Made by a program: the position numbers and the translations under genes. DNA of 64,000 nucleotides from VXPW01 sp965115815 (lineage in GTDB: Bacteria > Pseudomonadota > Alphaproteobacteria > TMED109). Location of the stretch: assembly GCA_965115815.1 (NCBI GenBank), contig OZ220465.1:1054001-1118000 (forward strand). The letters are read 5' to 3'. Under the pieces are notes generated by a model. It was not told where the DNA came from. It saw only the letters and a list, made by a program, of their open reading frames with translations, and searched no databases. Of the stretch, positions 52,771 through 61,574 are shown piece by piece (the first letter of the stretch is position 1; each line of letters begins with the position of its first letter).

Positions 52771-53355
52771 TCAGACTCCCTCCGCCGGTCCGTTGCACGG
52801 GCACGGACCGGTGCCACGGAAGCGTAGCCCGTTCCGGTCGGTGCTCCAACCGACGGGATCCCGATTGCGCCGGTCGAGGTCCGTGCTTCCGGCTGGCGGC
52901 CACGAACGCCGCAGGGCCCGGAGCGTGAGAGCGCCGTACGGAACCTGCAGCACACGCTTCCGCAAGGCCTCCTGCGTCGAAGCCGTGCAGTGCGACTTCT
53001 CCGACCCTCTCGGGGTTCCGCGCACTCCCGGAAACAACGGAAGGCTGACGGTCCGCAAACCATTCCGTGCGCCCAATGCGGTGCAGGAACGGCTTGCGGA
53101 GACATCATTCGATTCTTGGCGCGGTAGGCGGCAGAATTCCGTGTCGGACATGGGTTGAGATTGTGGATCGTGGTCCTCCACGGCCGGATGCTGCCGGCGC
53201 GTCTCCCGGAACATCGGACCTTCTTCCCGTTCCCGGCCTGCCCGATGGAGCCTCCCCTTCTTCGGCAGCACGTTGGTCTCGAACCACTTGTGCTTGATCC
53301 ACTCGTCCGGTGCGATCCGTTGGAAAGGCTGCGGAACCCCTGATCGAGACGGCAC
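52771..53355 (-). other. Unrecognised open frame upstream of the CBS-domain gene
   Basis: This 194-codon minus frame begins near MPSRSGVPQPFQRIAPDEWIK and includes HKWFETNVLPKKGRLHR. Low-complexity sequence follows. I do not recognise it. The N-terminal third looks protein-like, the rest less so. It may be a decayed gene or spurious. No other gene can be supported between 52757 and 53589. Confidence 0.3.
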
Positions 53356-53589
53356 GGGCGGAAACCGGGAAGCGGGCGTGCGCCTTCCGGATCATGGGCA
53401 CGACAGGGTTCCACGTTGCTGCCTTCTCCCACAGGATGCGGTGGTGCAGGGGATCTGCCGCTGCCGGGCAGGGTCCGACGGGATGACACTGCAATCGGGA
53501 GTTCGTGCCCGCTCGAATGCGAGGGCTTCGGGCTTCGGGAGACCGGCTTGTTGCGGAATGTCCGGTTTTCATAGAAAGCACCAAGGATG

Positions 53590-54329
53590 GGAGCCAAGTG
53601 GATGAAGAAGGTAAAGATGGCATCAAGCTTGTCAAATCTCGTGAAGACACGCCGAAATCAATTGATCCTCCGGAACCGGTGCTCGACTTCATGGCGTTTC
53701 TTGGATAGTTCCCGGCCCTGTTCCCGTGGCGCGACCCGGTTTGCCTTCGGTGGGACCACGGGCTCCAGTCCCCGGCCTGCAACCCGCTCACGGGTTTTGT
53801 CCCTTTCCTGCGCCTTGTCCAGCACCAGACCACGCGTGGTGTCCGACAATGAATGCCATTCGTTTCAGCGACTTGCGTTCCCGGATTCCTTCCCCCGCCG
53901 GCCCTCCGGACAGGGAGAACCCCACGGCGCTTCGATCATCCGCGGCAACCAGATGAAGCTTGGGGGTCCAGCCCCCGCGCGGCTTTCCGGTGGCCCGAGG
54001 ACCGTTGGTTCGAGCGCTCCCGTACCTTCCGGCTGCACCTGTACCGCTGCGCTGTCCCATGGCAGCACCTCGACCTTCACCCGGACGATCTCCAAGCGTT
54101 GCAACTCCACAAACACCCGATCCAGGACGCCCTTTTTCGCCCAGCGGTTCATCCGGGTGTAGATGGTGTGCCAGTTGCCGAAGTGCGTCGGCAGCCCGCG
54201 CCACTTGCATTCCTGCTCGGCCACGTACAGGATGGCGTTGAGGACCGATAGATTGCTGAGCGAAACGTTGCCGCGGTGCTTCGGAAAGACATGAGCGATG
54301 CGCTCGTACTGGGCTTGCGTGAGTTCCAT
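53590..54329 (-). pseudogene. IS5-family transposase, degenerate
   Basis: The first 90 codons are intact and typical of IS5: MELTQAQYERIAHVFPKHRGN, LNAILYVAEQECKWRGLP and GNWHTIYTRMNRWAKKGVLDRVF. Frames then shift. KPRGGWTPKLHLVAADDRSAVGFSLS, then GLEPVVPPKANRVAPRE and KKRHEVEHRFRRI (catalytic Glu region) appear in separate frames, ending with FTFFIHLAPI. The order is that of a full IS5 transposase, so this is one decayed element between the sulfur operon and hppA. Confidence 0.85.
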
Positions 54330-54395
54330 GACGGGGAATCCTCTCTGCGAGCAGACGGGAAATTATATGTATACCCTGTATTGTGTTGAAAATGC

Positions 54396-56504
54396 TTAGG
54401 TATGAGCAAGTACAGCAAGCATCAGGAGCGCCACGATGTTGGTGATCTTGATCATCGGGTTGACTGCAGGGCCGGCCGTGTCCTTGTACGGGTCGCCGAC
54501 CGTGTCCCCGGTGACGGCGGCCTTGTGGGTTTCCGATCCCTTGCCGCCGAGGTGGCCGTCTTCGATGTACTTCTTCGCGTTGTCCCAGGCTCCGCCGCCG
54601 GCCGTCATGCTGACGGCGACGAACAGGCCGGTGACAATGACCCCGAGCAGCATGGCGCCGAGGGCGGAGAATGCAGCAGCTTTGCCCGCAATCAGGTTGA
54701 CCAAGAGGAAGAAGACGACCGGAGTCAGCACCGGTAGCAGCGATGGGGCGACCATCTCGCGAATGGCCCGTCGGGTCAGCAGGTCCACGGCCCGCCCGTA
54801 GTCGGGCTTCCCGGTCCCTTCCATGATCCCGGCAATGTCGCGGAATTGGCGTCGGACCTCCAAGACGACAGCCCCGGCTGCGCGGCCGACGGCCATCATG
54901 GACAGGGCGCCGAACAGGTACGGCATGAGGCCGCCCAGCAGGAGACCCACGACCACATACGGGTTGGCGAGGGAGAAGTCGAGCGTGATGCCGGCAAAGT
55001 ACGGGTAGGTTTCCGGATCGCTTCCGAAGAACTCCAGGTCGGCCGTGTAGGCCGTGAACAGGACCAGCGCGCCAAGGCCGGCCGAACCGATCGCATAGCC
55101 CTTGGTAACCGCCTTGGTGGTGTTGCCGACGGCATCCAGCGCATCCGTCGTTTTTCGCACGTCGGCCGGTAGGTCGGCCATTTCCGCGATCCCTCCGGCG
55201 TTGTCGGTTACCGGCCCGTAGGCGTCGAGGGCGACCACCATCCCGGCGAGGGCCAGCATGCTGGTCACGGCCACGGCGATCCCGAACAGCCCTGCCAGCA
55301 GATAGCTCATCACGATGGCGGTGCAGATGATCACGGCGGGCACCGCGGTCGCCTCCATCGAAATCGCGAGCCCCTGGATGACGTTCGTGGCATGGCCGGT
55401 TTCCGACGCCTTGGCCACCGCGCGGACGGGCCGGTACGCGGTGCCGGTGTAGTACTCGGTGACCCAGATCAGCAACGCCGTCACGGCCAGGCCGATGACG
55501 GCGCAGCCGAACAACGCGCCTCCCGAGAAGGAGTTGCCGGCCGCCGTGACGGCGCCGGCGAAACCGACCAGCCACTCGATCACGACGGCGATGCCGAACA
55601 GGGACAGCACGGCTGCCGCCACGAAGCCCCGATACAGCGCGCCCATGATGGAGCCGCCGCTGCCGAGCTTGACAAAGAAGGTTCCGAGGATGGAGGCGAC
55701 CACGCACACGCCGCCGACGACCAGAGGCAGCGCCATCATGGTCAGTTGCTCCGCCCCGACGAAGTAGATGGAGGCCAGCACCATCGTGGCGACGACCGTG
55801 ACCGCATAGGTTTCGAACAGGTCGGCCGCCATCCCGGCGCAATCGCCGACATTGTCGCCGACGTTGTCGGCGATCACTGCGGGGTTTCTCGGATCGTCCT
55901 CTGGGATACCTGCCTCGACCTTGCCGACCAGGTCGGCTCCCACGTCCGCGCCCTTGGTGAAGATACCGCCGCCGAGCCGCGCGAAAATCGAGATCAGGGA
56001 TGCTCCGAAACCCAGTGCTACCAGCGGATCGATCAGGTCTCGACCCCCCGCCCCGATTTCCAGCAGGATCATGTAGTAGACGCTAACTGCCAGCAGGGCC
56101 AGTCCGGCGACGAGCATGCCGGTCACGGCACCCGAGCGGAAGGCCAGCGACAGGCCGGCGGCGAGTCCCTGGCGGGCCGCCTCCGCGGTTCGGACGTTGG
56201 CCCGAGTCGACACGATCATCCCGATGTACCCGGCCGCCCCGGACAACACGGCCCCGATCAGGAAGCCGACCGCCACCGAGAGGCTGAGCACCAGCATCAG
56301 GACGACGAAGATCACCGCGCCCACGGCTGCCACCGTCCGGTACTGACGGTTGAGATAGGCCGATGCGCCCACCTGGATGGCGGCAGAGATCTCCTGCATG
56401 CGGGTGGCGCCGGCGCTGGCAGCGAGAACTGCCCGGGCTGTGAACAGCCCGTAGACGAGAGCGAGTGCGCCGCAGACGACTGCGAACCAGAGTTCCATGC
56501 TCAT
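54396..56504 (-). CDS. hppA: K+-independent-type membrane-bound H+-translocating pyrophosphatase
   Basis: This 702-residue integral membrane enzyme with about 16 membrane segments hydrolyses pyrophosphate and pumps H+. The catalytic loops are present: DVGADLVGKVEAGIPEDDPRNPA, then DNVGDNVGDCAGMAADLFE, and near the end GDTVGDPYKDTAGPAVNP. The segment GNTTKAVTKGYAIGSAG has Lys where K+-dependent enzymes have Ala, pointing to the K+-independent H+-pumping class found in Rhodospirillum and relatives. The start at 56504 (MSMELWFAVV) is preceded by GAGGAA. It lies downstream of thiL on the same strand, with a 160-base gap that may hold its promoter. Confidence 0.93.
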   Translation of the reverse strand: MSMELWFAVVCGALALVYGLFTARAVLAASAGATRMQEISAAIQVGASAYLNRQYRTVAAVGAVIFVVLMLVLSLSVAVGFLIGAVLSGAAGYIGMIVSTRANVRTAEAARQGLAAGLSLAFRSGAVTGMLVAGLALLAVSVYYMILLEIGAGGRDLIDPLVALGFGASLISIFARLGGGIFTKGADVGADLVGKVEAGIPEDDPRNPAVIADNVGDNVGDCAGMAADLFETYAVTVVATMVLASIYFVGAEQLTMMALPLVVGGVCVVASILGTFFVKLGSGGSIMGALYRGFVAAAVLSLFGIAVVIEWLVGFAGAVTAAGNSFSGGALFGCAVIGLAVTALLIWVTEYYTGTAYRPVRAVAKASETGHATNVIQGLAISMEATAVPAVIICTAIVMSYLLAGLFGIAVAVTSMLALAGMVVALDAYGPVTDNAGGIAEMADLPADVRKTTDALDAVGNTTKAVTKGYAIGSAGLGALVLFTAYTADLEFFGSDPETYPYFAGITLDFSLANPYVVVGLLLGGLMPYLFGALSMMAVGRAAGAVVLEVRRQFRDIAGIMEGTGKPDYGRAVDLLTRRAIREMVAPSLLPVLTPVVFFLLVNLIAGKAAAFSALGAMLLGVIVTGLFVAVSMTAGGGAWDNAKKYIEDGHLGGKGSETHKAAVTGDTVGDPYKDTAGPAVNPMIKITNIVALLMLAVLAHT

Positions 56505-56665
56505 GGGTTGACGTTCCTCGGTGGGATTCCTTGACGCCCCGGCCCGGTGGGTCTTGGCATTCAAGGCAAAGGGTGAAGATGGCGGGGTGGCAATCTGCTC
56601 GAACCGGGTTGGAAGATAAAATCGGCAGGCCCGGGGCGCAATGGGCGGCGAAACGGCGGACCGAC

Positions 56666-57643
56666 TCAACCGGCCGGAGGGTTCCACGCGTGCGCGTAGC
56701 CGCCGTCAATGGTCGACTCCCTGCCGCCGGGCAGTTCGACCGTGACGCCGGGGCCCTCGGTCACTTGGCCGATGGGAGTCATCGTGACGGCGGCATCGGA
56801 CGCCAGGGAGAGAGCGTCCCGGACGGCTTGTCGGGGGACGCTGACCAAGAGCTCGTAATCGTCTCCGCCGGTCGCGAGCGCTTCCAGGGTCGCATGACCT
56901 TGGTTCACAATGCGCCTGCCCGTTTCCGACAGCGGTGTCTTGCCGAGGCAGATTCGCGCGCCTTTTCCGGCGGCACGGCAGAGGTTTCGGGTATCCGCGA
57001 TCAGGCCGTCGGAAACGTCGATGGCGGCATGGGCCAGCGGAGCGAGTACTTGGCCCAGCCGGAGGCGAGGCTCCGGCAGGAGGAAGCGCCCGGCCAGCCG
57101 GTCGGCACCCGAATCCGCCGGCAGTCGGCCTTCCAGTTGCAGTCGCCCGAGGTACGCATCGCCGATGGTTCCGGTCACCAGCAGCATGTCGCCGGCGGCC
57201 GCACAAGTCCGCGACAGGGTCTCGTCGCGCCGGGTTCGCCCGAGCACCGTGATCGACACCGCGAGCGGCCCCGGCGTGCGAACCGTGTCTCCGCCGGCGA
57301 GGTGCAGGCCGAAACGCACCTGGTCCTGGCCCAGGCCGGAGGCGAATCCCGCCATCCAGACCGGGTTCGTCCCCGGCGGCAACTGCAGGGCGAGGAAGTA
57401 GCAGAACGGGCGGGCGCCGGAGGCTGCGAGGTCGGACAGGTTGACGCGCAGGGCTCGTCTTGCGACCTGCTCCGCCGACAGGGCTTCGGCCGGAAAATGC
57501 ACGCCTCCCACCAGCGTGTCGGTGCTGATGGCAAGGGACTCTTCGGGCTCCAGTATGGCCGCGTCATCCAGCAACTGGCGGGCCGGCGCGAAGTTTGTGG
57601 CCAGCGGACGCAGATAGCGCGTCAAGATGTCATGCTCGTCCAC
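56666..57643 (-). CDS. thiL: Thiamine-monophosphate kinase
   Basis: ThiL phosphorylates thiamine monophosphate to the active diphosphate. The 325-residue protein shows the PurM-like fold with DDAAILEPEESLAISTDTLV, GVHFPAEALSAEQVARRALRVNLSDLAA, the LAGGDTVRTPG loop, AIDVSDGLIAD and GGDDYELL. These carry the Mg-binding Asp residues. Length is normal. Nothing else of thiamine synthesis is close. Upstream bases 57644-57920 contain no gene I can identify before the ISAs1 element. Confidence 0.93.
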   Translation of the reverse strand: MDEHDILTRYLRPLATNFAPARQLLDDAAILEPEESLAISTDTLVGGVHFPAEALSAEQVARRALRVNLSDLAASGARPFCYFLALQLPPGTNPVWMAGFASGLGQDQVRFGLHLAGGDTVRTPGPLAVSITVLGRTRRDETLSRTCAAAGDMLLVTGTIGDAYLGRLQLEGRLPADSGADRLAGRFLLPEPRLRLGQVLAPLAHAAIDVSDGLIADTRNLCRAAGKGARICLGKTPLSETGRRIVNQGHATLEALATGGDDYELLVSVPRQAVRDALSLASDAAVTMTPIGQVTEGPGVTVELPGGRESTIDGGYAHAWNPPAG

Positions 57644-57920
57644 TGTGCATCAGCCGGTATCACGGGGATCGGGGAAGCGCGCGGTATTCTACGTTTGCCG
57701 GCGCAAACATCCCTCCCGTACGCTGGGCGGCTGTCGAGGCTGTCGGATTCGTGCGCATGCCGGCTAAGGGCTCGGAGGATTCGGATTCATCGAAGTCATG
57801 GTAGAGCGGCCGGGTATTCGCGCATCCGGCGCCGGCGGACGGGATCATCTTGGGGCAAGGCGCATGCTCCCGGACGGCGAAACACGGATTCTACATGCGC
57901 CGCCCCCATCATGGCACGGC

Positions 57921-59124
57921 CATCCCACGCTAGGTTTGTTGGAAGGCTGGGTTCCGCAGGTTCCGGAGGATTCGGATTGGTGCTGGCTGTTTGTGAAGCG
58001 GCGTGGTATCCGTGGTGGTCATGGAACGCGCCGCGGATTTTTTCGAGACGACTCCGGAGGGTTTTGCGCTCCGGGATGTGGTGGTGCGCTTGGCGCGGCC
58101 GGATGAGGTGTGTCGCTGGAACCGTGTGGTGGACCGTCATCACGATCTTGGTTTCAAGCAGTTTGCGGGTCGAGGTCTGCGCTACGTGTTCACGTGGCGC
58201 GGGCGGTGGATGGGCGCTGCGGGCTGGCAAACGGGTGCCTTCCGTTGTGCGCCGCGGGACCGTTGGATGGGTTGGCGCCGCGAGGAGCAGTTTGCGCGGT
58301 TGCACCTGATCGGAAACCACACGAGGTTTGTGATTCTGGGAGGTCGCCGGGCGTTTCGGGGTCTTGCCTCGTTTGCGTTGTCGCGGATGCAGCGGCGTCT
58401 CAGCGATGACTGGAAAGCTGCGTACGGCAATCCGTTGCTGGCGGCAGAGTCGTTTGTTTCGCCGACGAAGTTCCGCGGCACCCTGTACAAGGCAGCGAAC
58501 TGGAAGTGCGTGGGCAGGAGCAAGGGCTATGCACGTGCCAACGGGCGCTATACGGATCCGCACGGGGAGGCGAAGGATCTGTACGTGGTTCCGCTGCGTC
58601 GCGACGCCTGTCGTCGGTTGCGGGATCGTGCGCCGCTTCCTGCGGCGTGGGAGTTGCGGGCGACGCAGAGCGGCCGGTCGGCGCGAGAGTTGCGCTCGAT
58701 GTACCCGCATTTTGCGGCGCTTTCCGACTTCCGGCGCGCGCAGGGGCGCACGCACGGCATCGCTTCGGTGCTGTGCGTGATGTTGCTGGCACGGCGGGCG
58801 AATCGGCACGGCGCGGTGGCGGCGGCACGCTACGCGAAGGCGATGACGCAGAAGGACCTGGCGCCGATCGGTGCGTGGAAGAACCCGGACACCGGCCGGT
58901 ATGAGCCGGTGTCCAAATCGACCGTGCACCGGGTGCTGCAGAACCCCGACCCGGCGTGGATCGAGGAAGCTCTGCGGCGCTGGGCGCAGCCGCGCCTGCG
59001 GGTCGGCCACGCGATCGCGGTCGACGGTAAGCGCATTCGCGGCGCCCACCGCACCGGCGAGGATCAGTACGAGACGGTCTCGCTGATCGAGCACGGGACC
59101 GGCATGCCGGTCTCGATCCTCAAC
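57921..59124 (+). mobile_element. ISAs1-type element, truncated on the right by IS630
   Basis: The left end, CATCCCACGCTAGGTTTG, matches the inner-read right end of the element at 40396-42510. The body carries one DUF4338-ISAs1 transposase gene, which stops where an IS630 element begins at 59125. The missing right part, if still present, lies beyond the window. It is the outermost layer of the nested stack at 58-64 kb. Confidence 0.8.
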
Positions 59125-59127
59125 TAG
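58021..59127 (+). pseudogene. DUF4338-ISAs1 transposase, 3'-truncated by IS630
   Basis: The first ~230 residues are a DUF4338 (DruA-like) domain: DEVCRWNRVVDRHHDLGFKQF, then WQTGAFRCAPRDRWMGWRREE, LIGNHTRFVILGG and SPTKFRGTLYKAANWKCVG. The ISAs1 catalytic domain begins after KNPDTGRYEPVSKSTVHRVL, with the first catalytic Asp in AIAVDGKRIRGAHRTGED. The remaining catalytic residues are lost because an IS630 insertion ends the frame; the TAG stop is the first triplet of the IS630 terminus. The start at 58021 (MERAADFFETT) is chosen over an in-frame GTG at 58003. Up to the break the sequence is clean, so truncation was recent. Confidence 0.88.
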
Positions 59128-59909
59128 TAGTACGGAACCGTTGAACTGACGATAGTATTCTGGCAAGATTTCCGTGTCGGTCCGTGTCGGCCCCGTGTCG
59201 GTGCGTGTCGGCACGCGTGGGCGACCGATCGGTACGGCGCTCTCTGGTTCATCCCCACAGACCCGATGCCGAACGTGCAGGCGCTCACACTCTCTTGGGG
59301 ATCGGACGGATCCGGTTTCCGGGAACCGAGCCTGCCTGCAGGGGTTCGGTGCGGGGATCGGAGTGGATCCTGGCCAATCCTCAGGGCAGGAAGCTCGATT
59401 GCGCCAGGCCAAGCCCTGGAGAGGGGGAAACCAGGACGTAGGTTGAAACCTTTCGTCGCAAGCCTGCGGGTTCGACCCCCGCCCGGCAAAGGTGCGCCCG
59501 CCCGCCGGGAGCGAGTGTGGCAGGGCGTGCGGTACCGCACGTCGTGAAGCGTACACAGCGGGCGGCGAAGCGTCGCTAGGGAGCCTCGTACTCCGCAACG
59601 TCGGTGCCTTCATCGTTCGAGCAGTGGGGGCCGCACCGGCGCGCCGCGTGTAGGGGCAAGGCGCAACGGACCGTCCGGGGTCCGAGAACGACGCAAAGCC
59701 GCGGGAGGGCTTGCCAGGGAACCTGGGAGATCCGGTTTCTGCCCGCAGGTCGAACCTGCGGAGCCGGCGGGCGAAACCCATGAGCCGAAGGCCAGACGGA
59801 AACCGGAAGTCGTAGCTCGCTCATAGTACCGGCGAAGGCGGGGAACCGGGTCCACCGGGTGCCGCTGGAGGGAAGGGGCGTGCTGCAGGAACCGAACCCC
59901 TGGAGGGAA

Positions 59910-60180
59910 ACGGTGGAAGAGACACGGAGAACTTCCAACCCGTCCACGGAACAACAGTGGATCGCCGCGCAGGCGAAGAAGAAGCGCGGGGTGATCGATG
60001 CGGAGGTGTCGAAGGATTTCGACAGCATCCCGCATCGGGAACTCCGCGCCTTTCTGGACCTGTGGATCAAGGACGGTGTCATCCGTCGCAGGATCAACCC
60101 ATGGCTGCGGGCGGGCGTCCTGGAGAAGGATGCCCGGCATGCCGACGGCCAAGATCATGCACGGATACGGGACCGCTTGA
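59910..60180 (+). pseudogene. Reverse transcriptase remnant with two large deletions
   Basis: The N-terminal leader (VEETRRTSNPSTEQQ) is joined directly to the block VIDAEVSKDFDSIPHRELRAF, so the first ~90 residues of the fingers are missing. After GVLEKDARH the sequence jumps to PTAKIMHGYGTA, the extreme C-terminus. About 640 bp present in copy 1, including the YADD active site, are gone. The protein cannot be active. Confidence 0.85.
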
Positions 60181-60198
60181 GCGAACCGGTCCTGTACG

Positions 60199-60232
60199 GA
60201 ACCGGATGCCCGAATGCGGGCACGTCCGGATC
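60199..60232 (+). ncRNA. Domain V of outer group II intron, copy 2
   Basis: This 34-nt hairpin is identical to that at 891-924 except for one loop base (CCCGAATGCGGG instead of CCCTAATGCGGG). It starts 18 bases after the end of the reverse transcriptase remnant. Its conservation despite loss of the protein suggests that the RNA is still a splicing substrate. Confidence 0.85.
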
Positions 60233-60234
60233 TG

Positions 60235-60964
60235 GTGTGCCAGGCGAACTGGCAGAAGACAGGGGGTGAGAGTCCCCTGGAACGAAGGAGTAACCAAACC
60301 GCGTTTCTCCGCGAGCCGTGCGTCGGTTCCCGCGAGGGGGCAGGCGAAGCGTCGGTAGCGGCGCGGATGGGTGGGGCTAATGAGCACCGAAAATACGATG
60401 ATCCGGGGTGCCGAGGTTTTCCGATCGGCCGAAGGCAACATCGCAGGCATCGATTTGGTGAGATGCCGGCGCGCCCCGCGGTGTCCGAGAACCCATACAC
60501 GTCCGTACGTCTTCGGTTGGGACCCTGGGAGATCTTCAAGCTGTCCCGCCGATCGTGGCGGGACCGCGTAGGGAAGGAGAAACCCGAAGCCTAGGACGAA
60601 CGGCTTGAAGAAGTCGGATGGGGCCGTACGACCTGGGAAGGCGGCGAACCAGGGAGCGTCAGCTCCTGCGGAGTTGCTGGAGGAAAGGGCCCCAACCAAG
60701 GGGAATTCGGGACGCCAAAGCACGCGCCGAACGCAGTGTCGGGCAAGCGTGCCTCAGGCGGCGGACCGGATCCGGAACGCCGCAAGGTTCGACCGGAAGC
60801 GACGGGAGCGCAGGACCGAGAGTTCTGGGTCGCGCGCAATCCTCCGCCGCCCATGGCCGGATCCGCGGTTTGCCGTCAAGCACCCGAGGTAGGAGCCGGA
60901 TGGATGAACGTCCATGTCCGGATCTGCGCGGGGGGTGCGCAGTAATGCGCATTCCTACCGTAAC
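60235..60964 (+). ncRNA. Inner ORF-less group II intron, copy 2
   Basis: This 730-nt intron has the same length and nearly the same sequence as 927-1656. It runs from GTGTGCCAGGCGAACTGGCA to ATTCCTACCGTAAC, with its own domain V hairpin (GAGCCGGATGGATGAACG and partner) at 60896-60927. It occupies exactly the same position between domains V and VI of the outer intron. Confidence 0.82.
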
Positions 60965-61446
60965 TGGGGGGAGGGGCTCGGCAACGACCCCTCCTACCCG
61001 GCTCGAGTGCGCCTTTCGGCGTCGGAGCGCCGGGAACTCCAAGCGATCGTCGACGGTACCGGAGCCGCCTGGCGTCGTCGGGCGCAGATTCTGCGGATGG
61101 CAGACGAGGGGCACGACGGCGGCAACCTCCGGGATGTCGACAGCGCGCGCGGCTTGGGTATCGGCGCTTCGACGGTCGAACGCCTGCGCAAGCGTTGTGT
61201 TTTGGAGGGTTTGGAGGCCTCTCTCCGCCGCCGGGAGCAGGAGAACCGTCGACCGAAACTCTTGGACGGGGCGAAGGAGGCGAAGTTGGTGGCTCTGGCC
61301 GGTTCTTCCCCGCCCGAGGGTTGTGTCCGCTGGACACTGAAGCTGCTGGCCGGTCGTCGGATGGAGAGGGAGATCGTCGAGAGCATCTCGAAAGAAACAG
61401 TGCGGAGGACTCTGAAAAAAAGGTATCTACTCACCCCCCCTACTGA

Positions 61447-61571
61447 TGACAAAGATCGATCCGCTTCTTGTCAGCCGGAACACGCACCTCCGGTCCTCGG
61501 CCGCGAGCGAGTTAAAGGGGCAAGGGAAAATGCCGGATCCGCACCCGTCAGGAAAAACGATTCGTCGTAAC
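61447..61571 (+). repeat. Subterminal direct repeat of the IS66 element
   Basis: About 120 bases here are repeated in the same orientation at 63796-63911. Shared pieces include CTTCTTGTCAG, CGGTCCTCGGCCGC, AATGCCGGATCCG and GTCAGGAAAAACGATTCGTC. Together with the terminal inverted repeats, each end of the element thus carries a long direct repeat in addition to the short inverted end. This is not usual for IS66. Confidence 0.75.
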
Positions 61572-61574
61572 TAC

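Larger units (their letters stand above)
59399..61002 (+). mobile_element. Outer group II intron, copy 2 (with inner intron)
   Basis: Both boundaries are fixed by comparison with the empty site in the copy at 11739-13138 (AAGCTCGA/TCGAGTGCG). The intron starts TTGCGCC, one base off the usual GTGCG, and ends CCTACCCGGC. Domains I-III cover about 59399-59900. A deleted reverse transcriptase follows, then domain V at 60199-60232, the inner intron and domain VI at 60965-61002. It cannot encode its own protein. Confidence 0.85.
59370..61422 (+). pseudogene. IS630 transposase, copy 3, split by intron and IS66
   Basis: Exon 1 is only 29 bases (59370-59398, LANPQGRKLD). Its start codon is CTG where copy 2 has ATG. 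Exon 2 (61003-61422) begins TCGAGTGCGCCTTTCG and encodes the helix-turn-helix half (VRLSASERRELQAIVDGTG to ETVRRTLKK). Exact removal of 59399-61002 restores the reading frame KLD-RVRL. At the A7 frameshift run the gene is cut by IS66. The DDE half continues after 63975 and runs off the window. Confidence 0.85.

Noticed and set aside
58021..59127. Druantia defence system
   Set aside because: Only the DruA-like domain is present, and it is fused to a transposase. No DruE-type helicase or other Druantia gene is adjacent.
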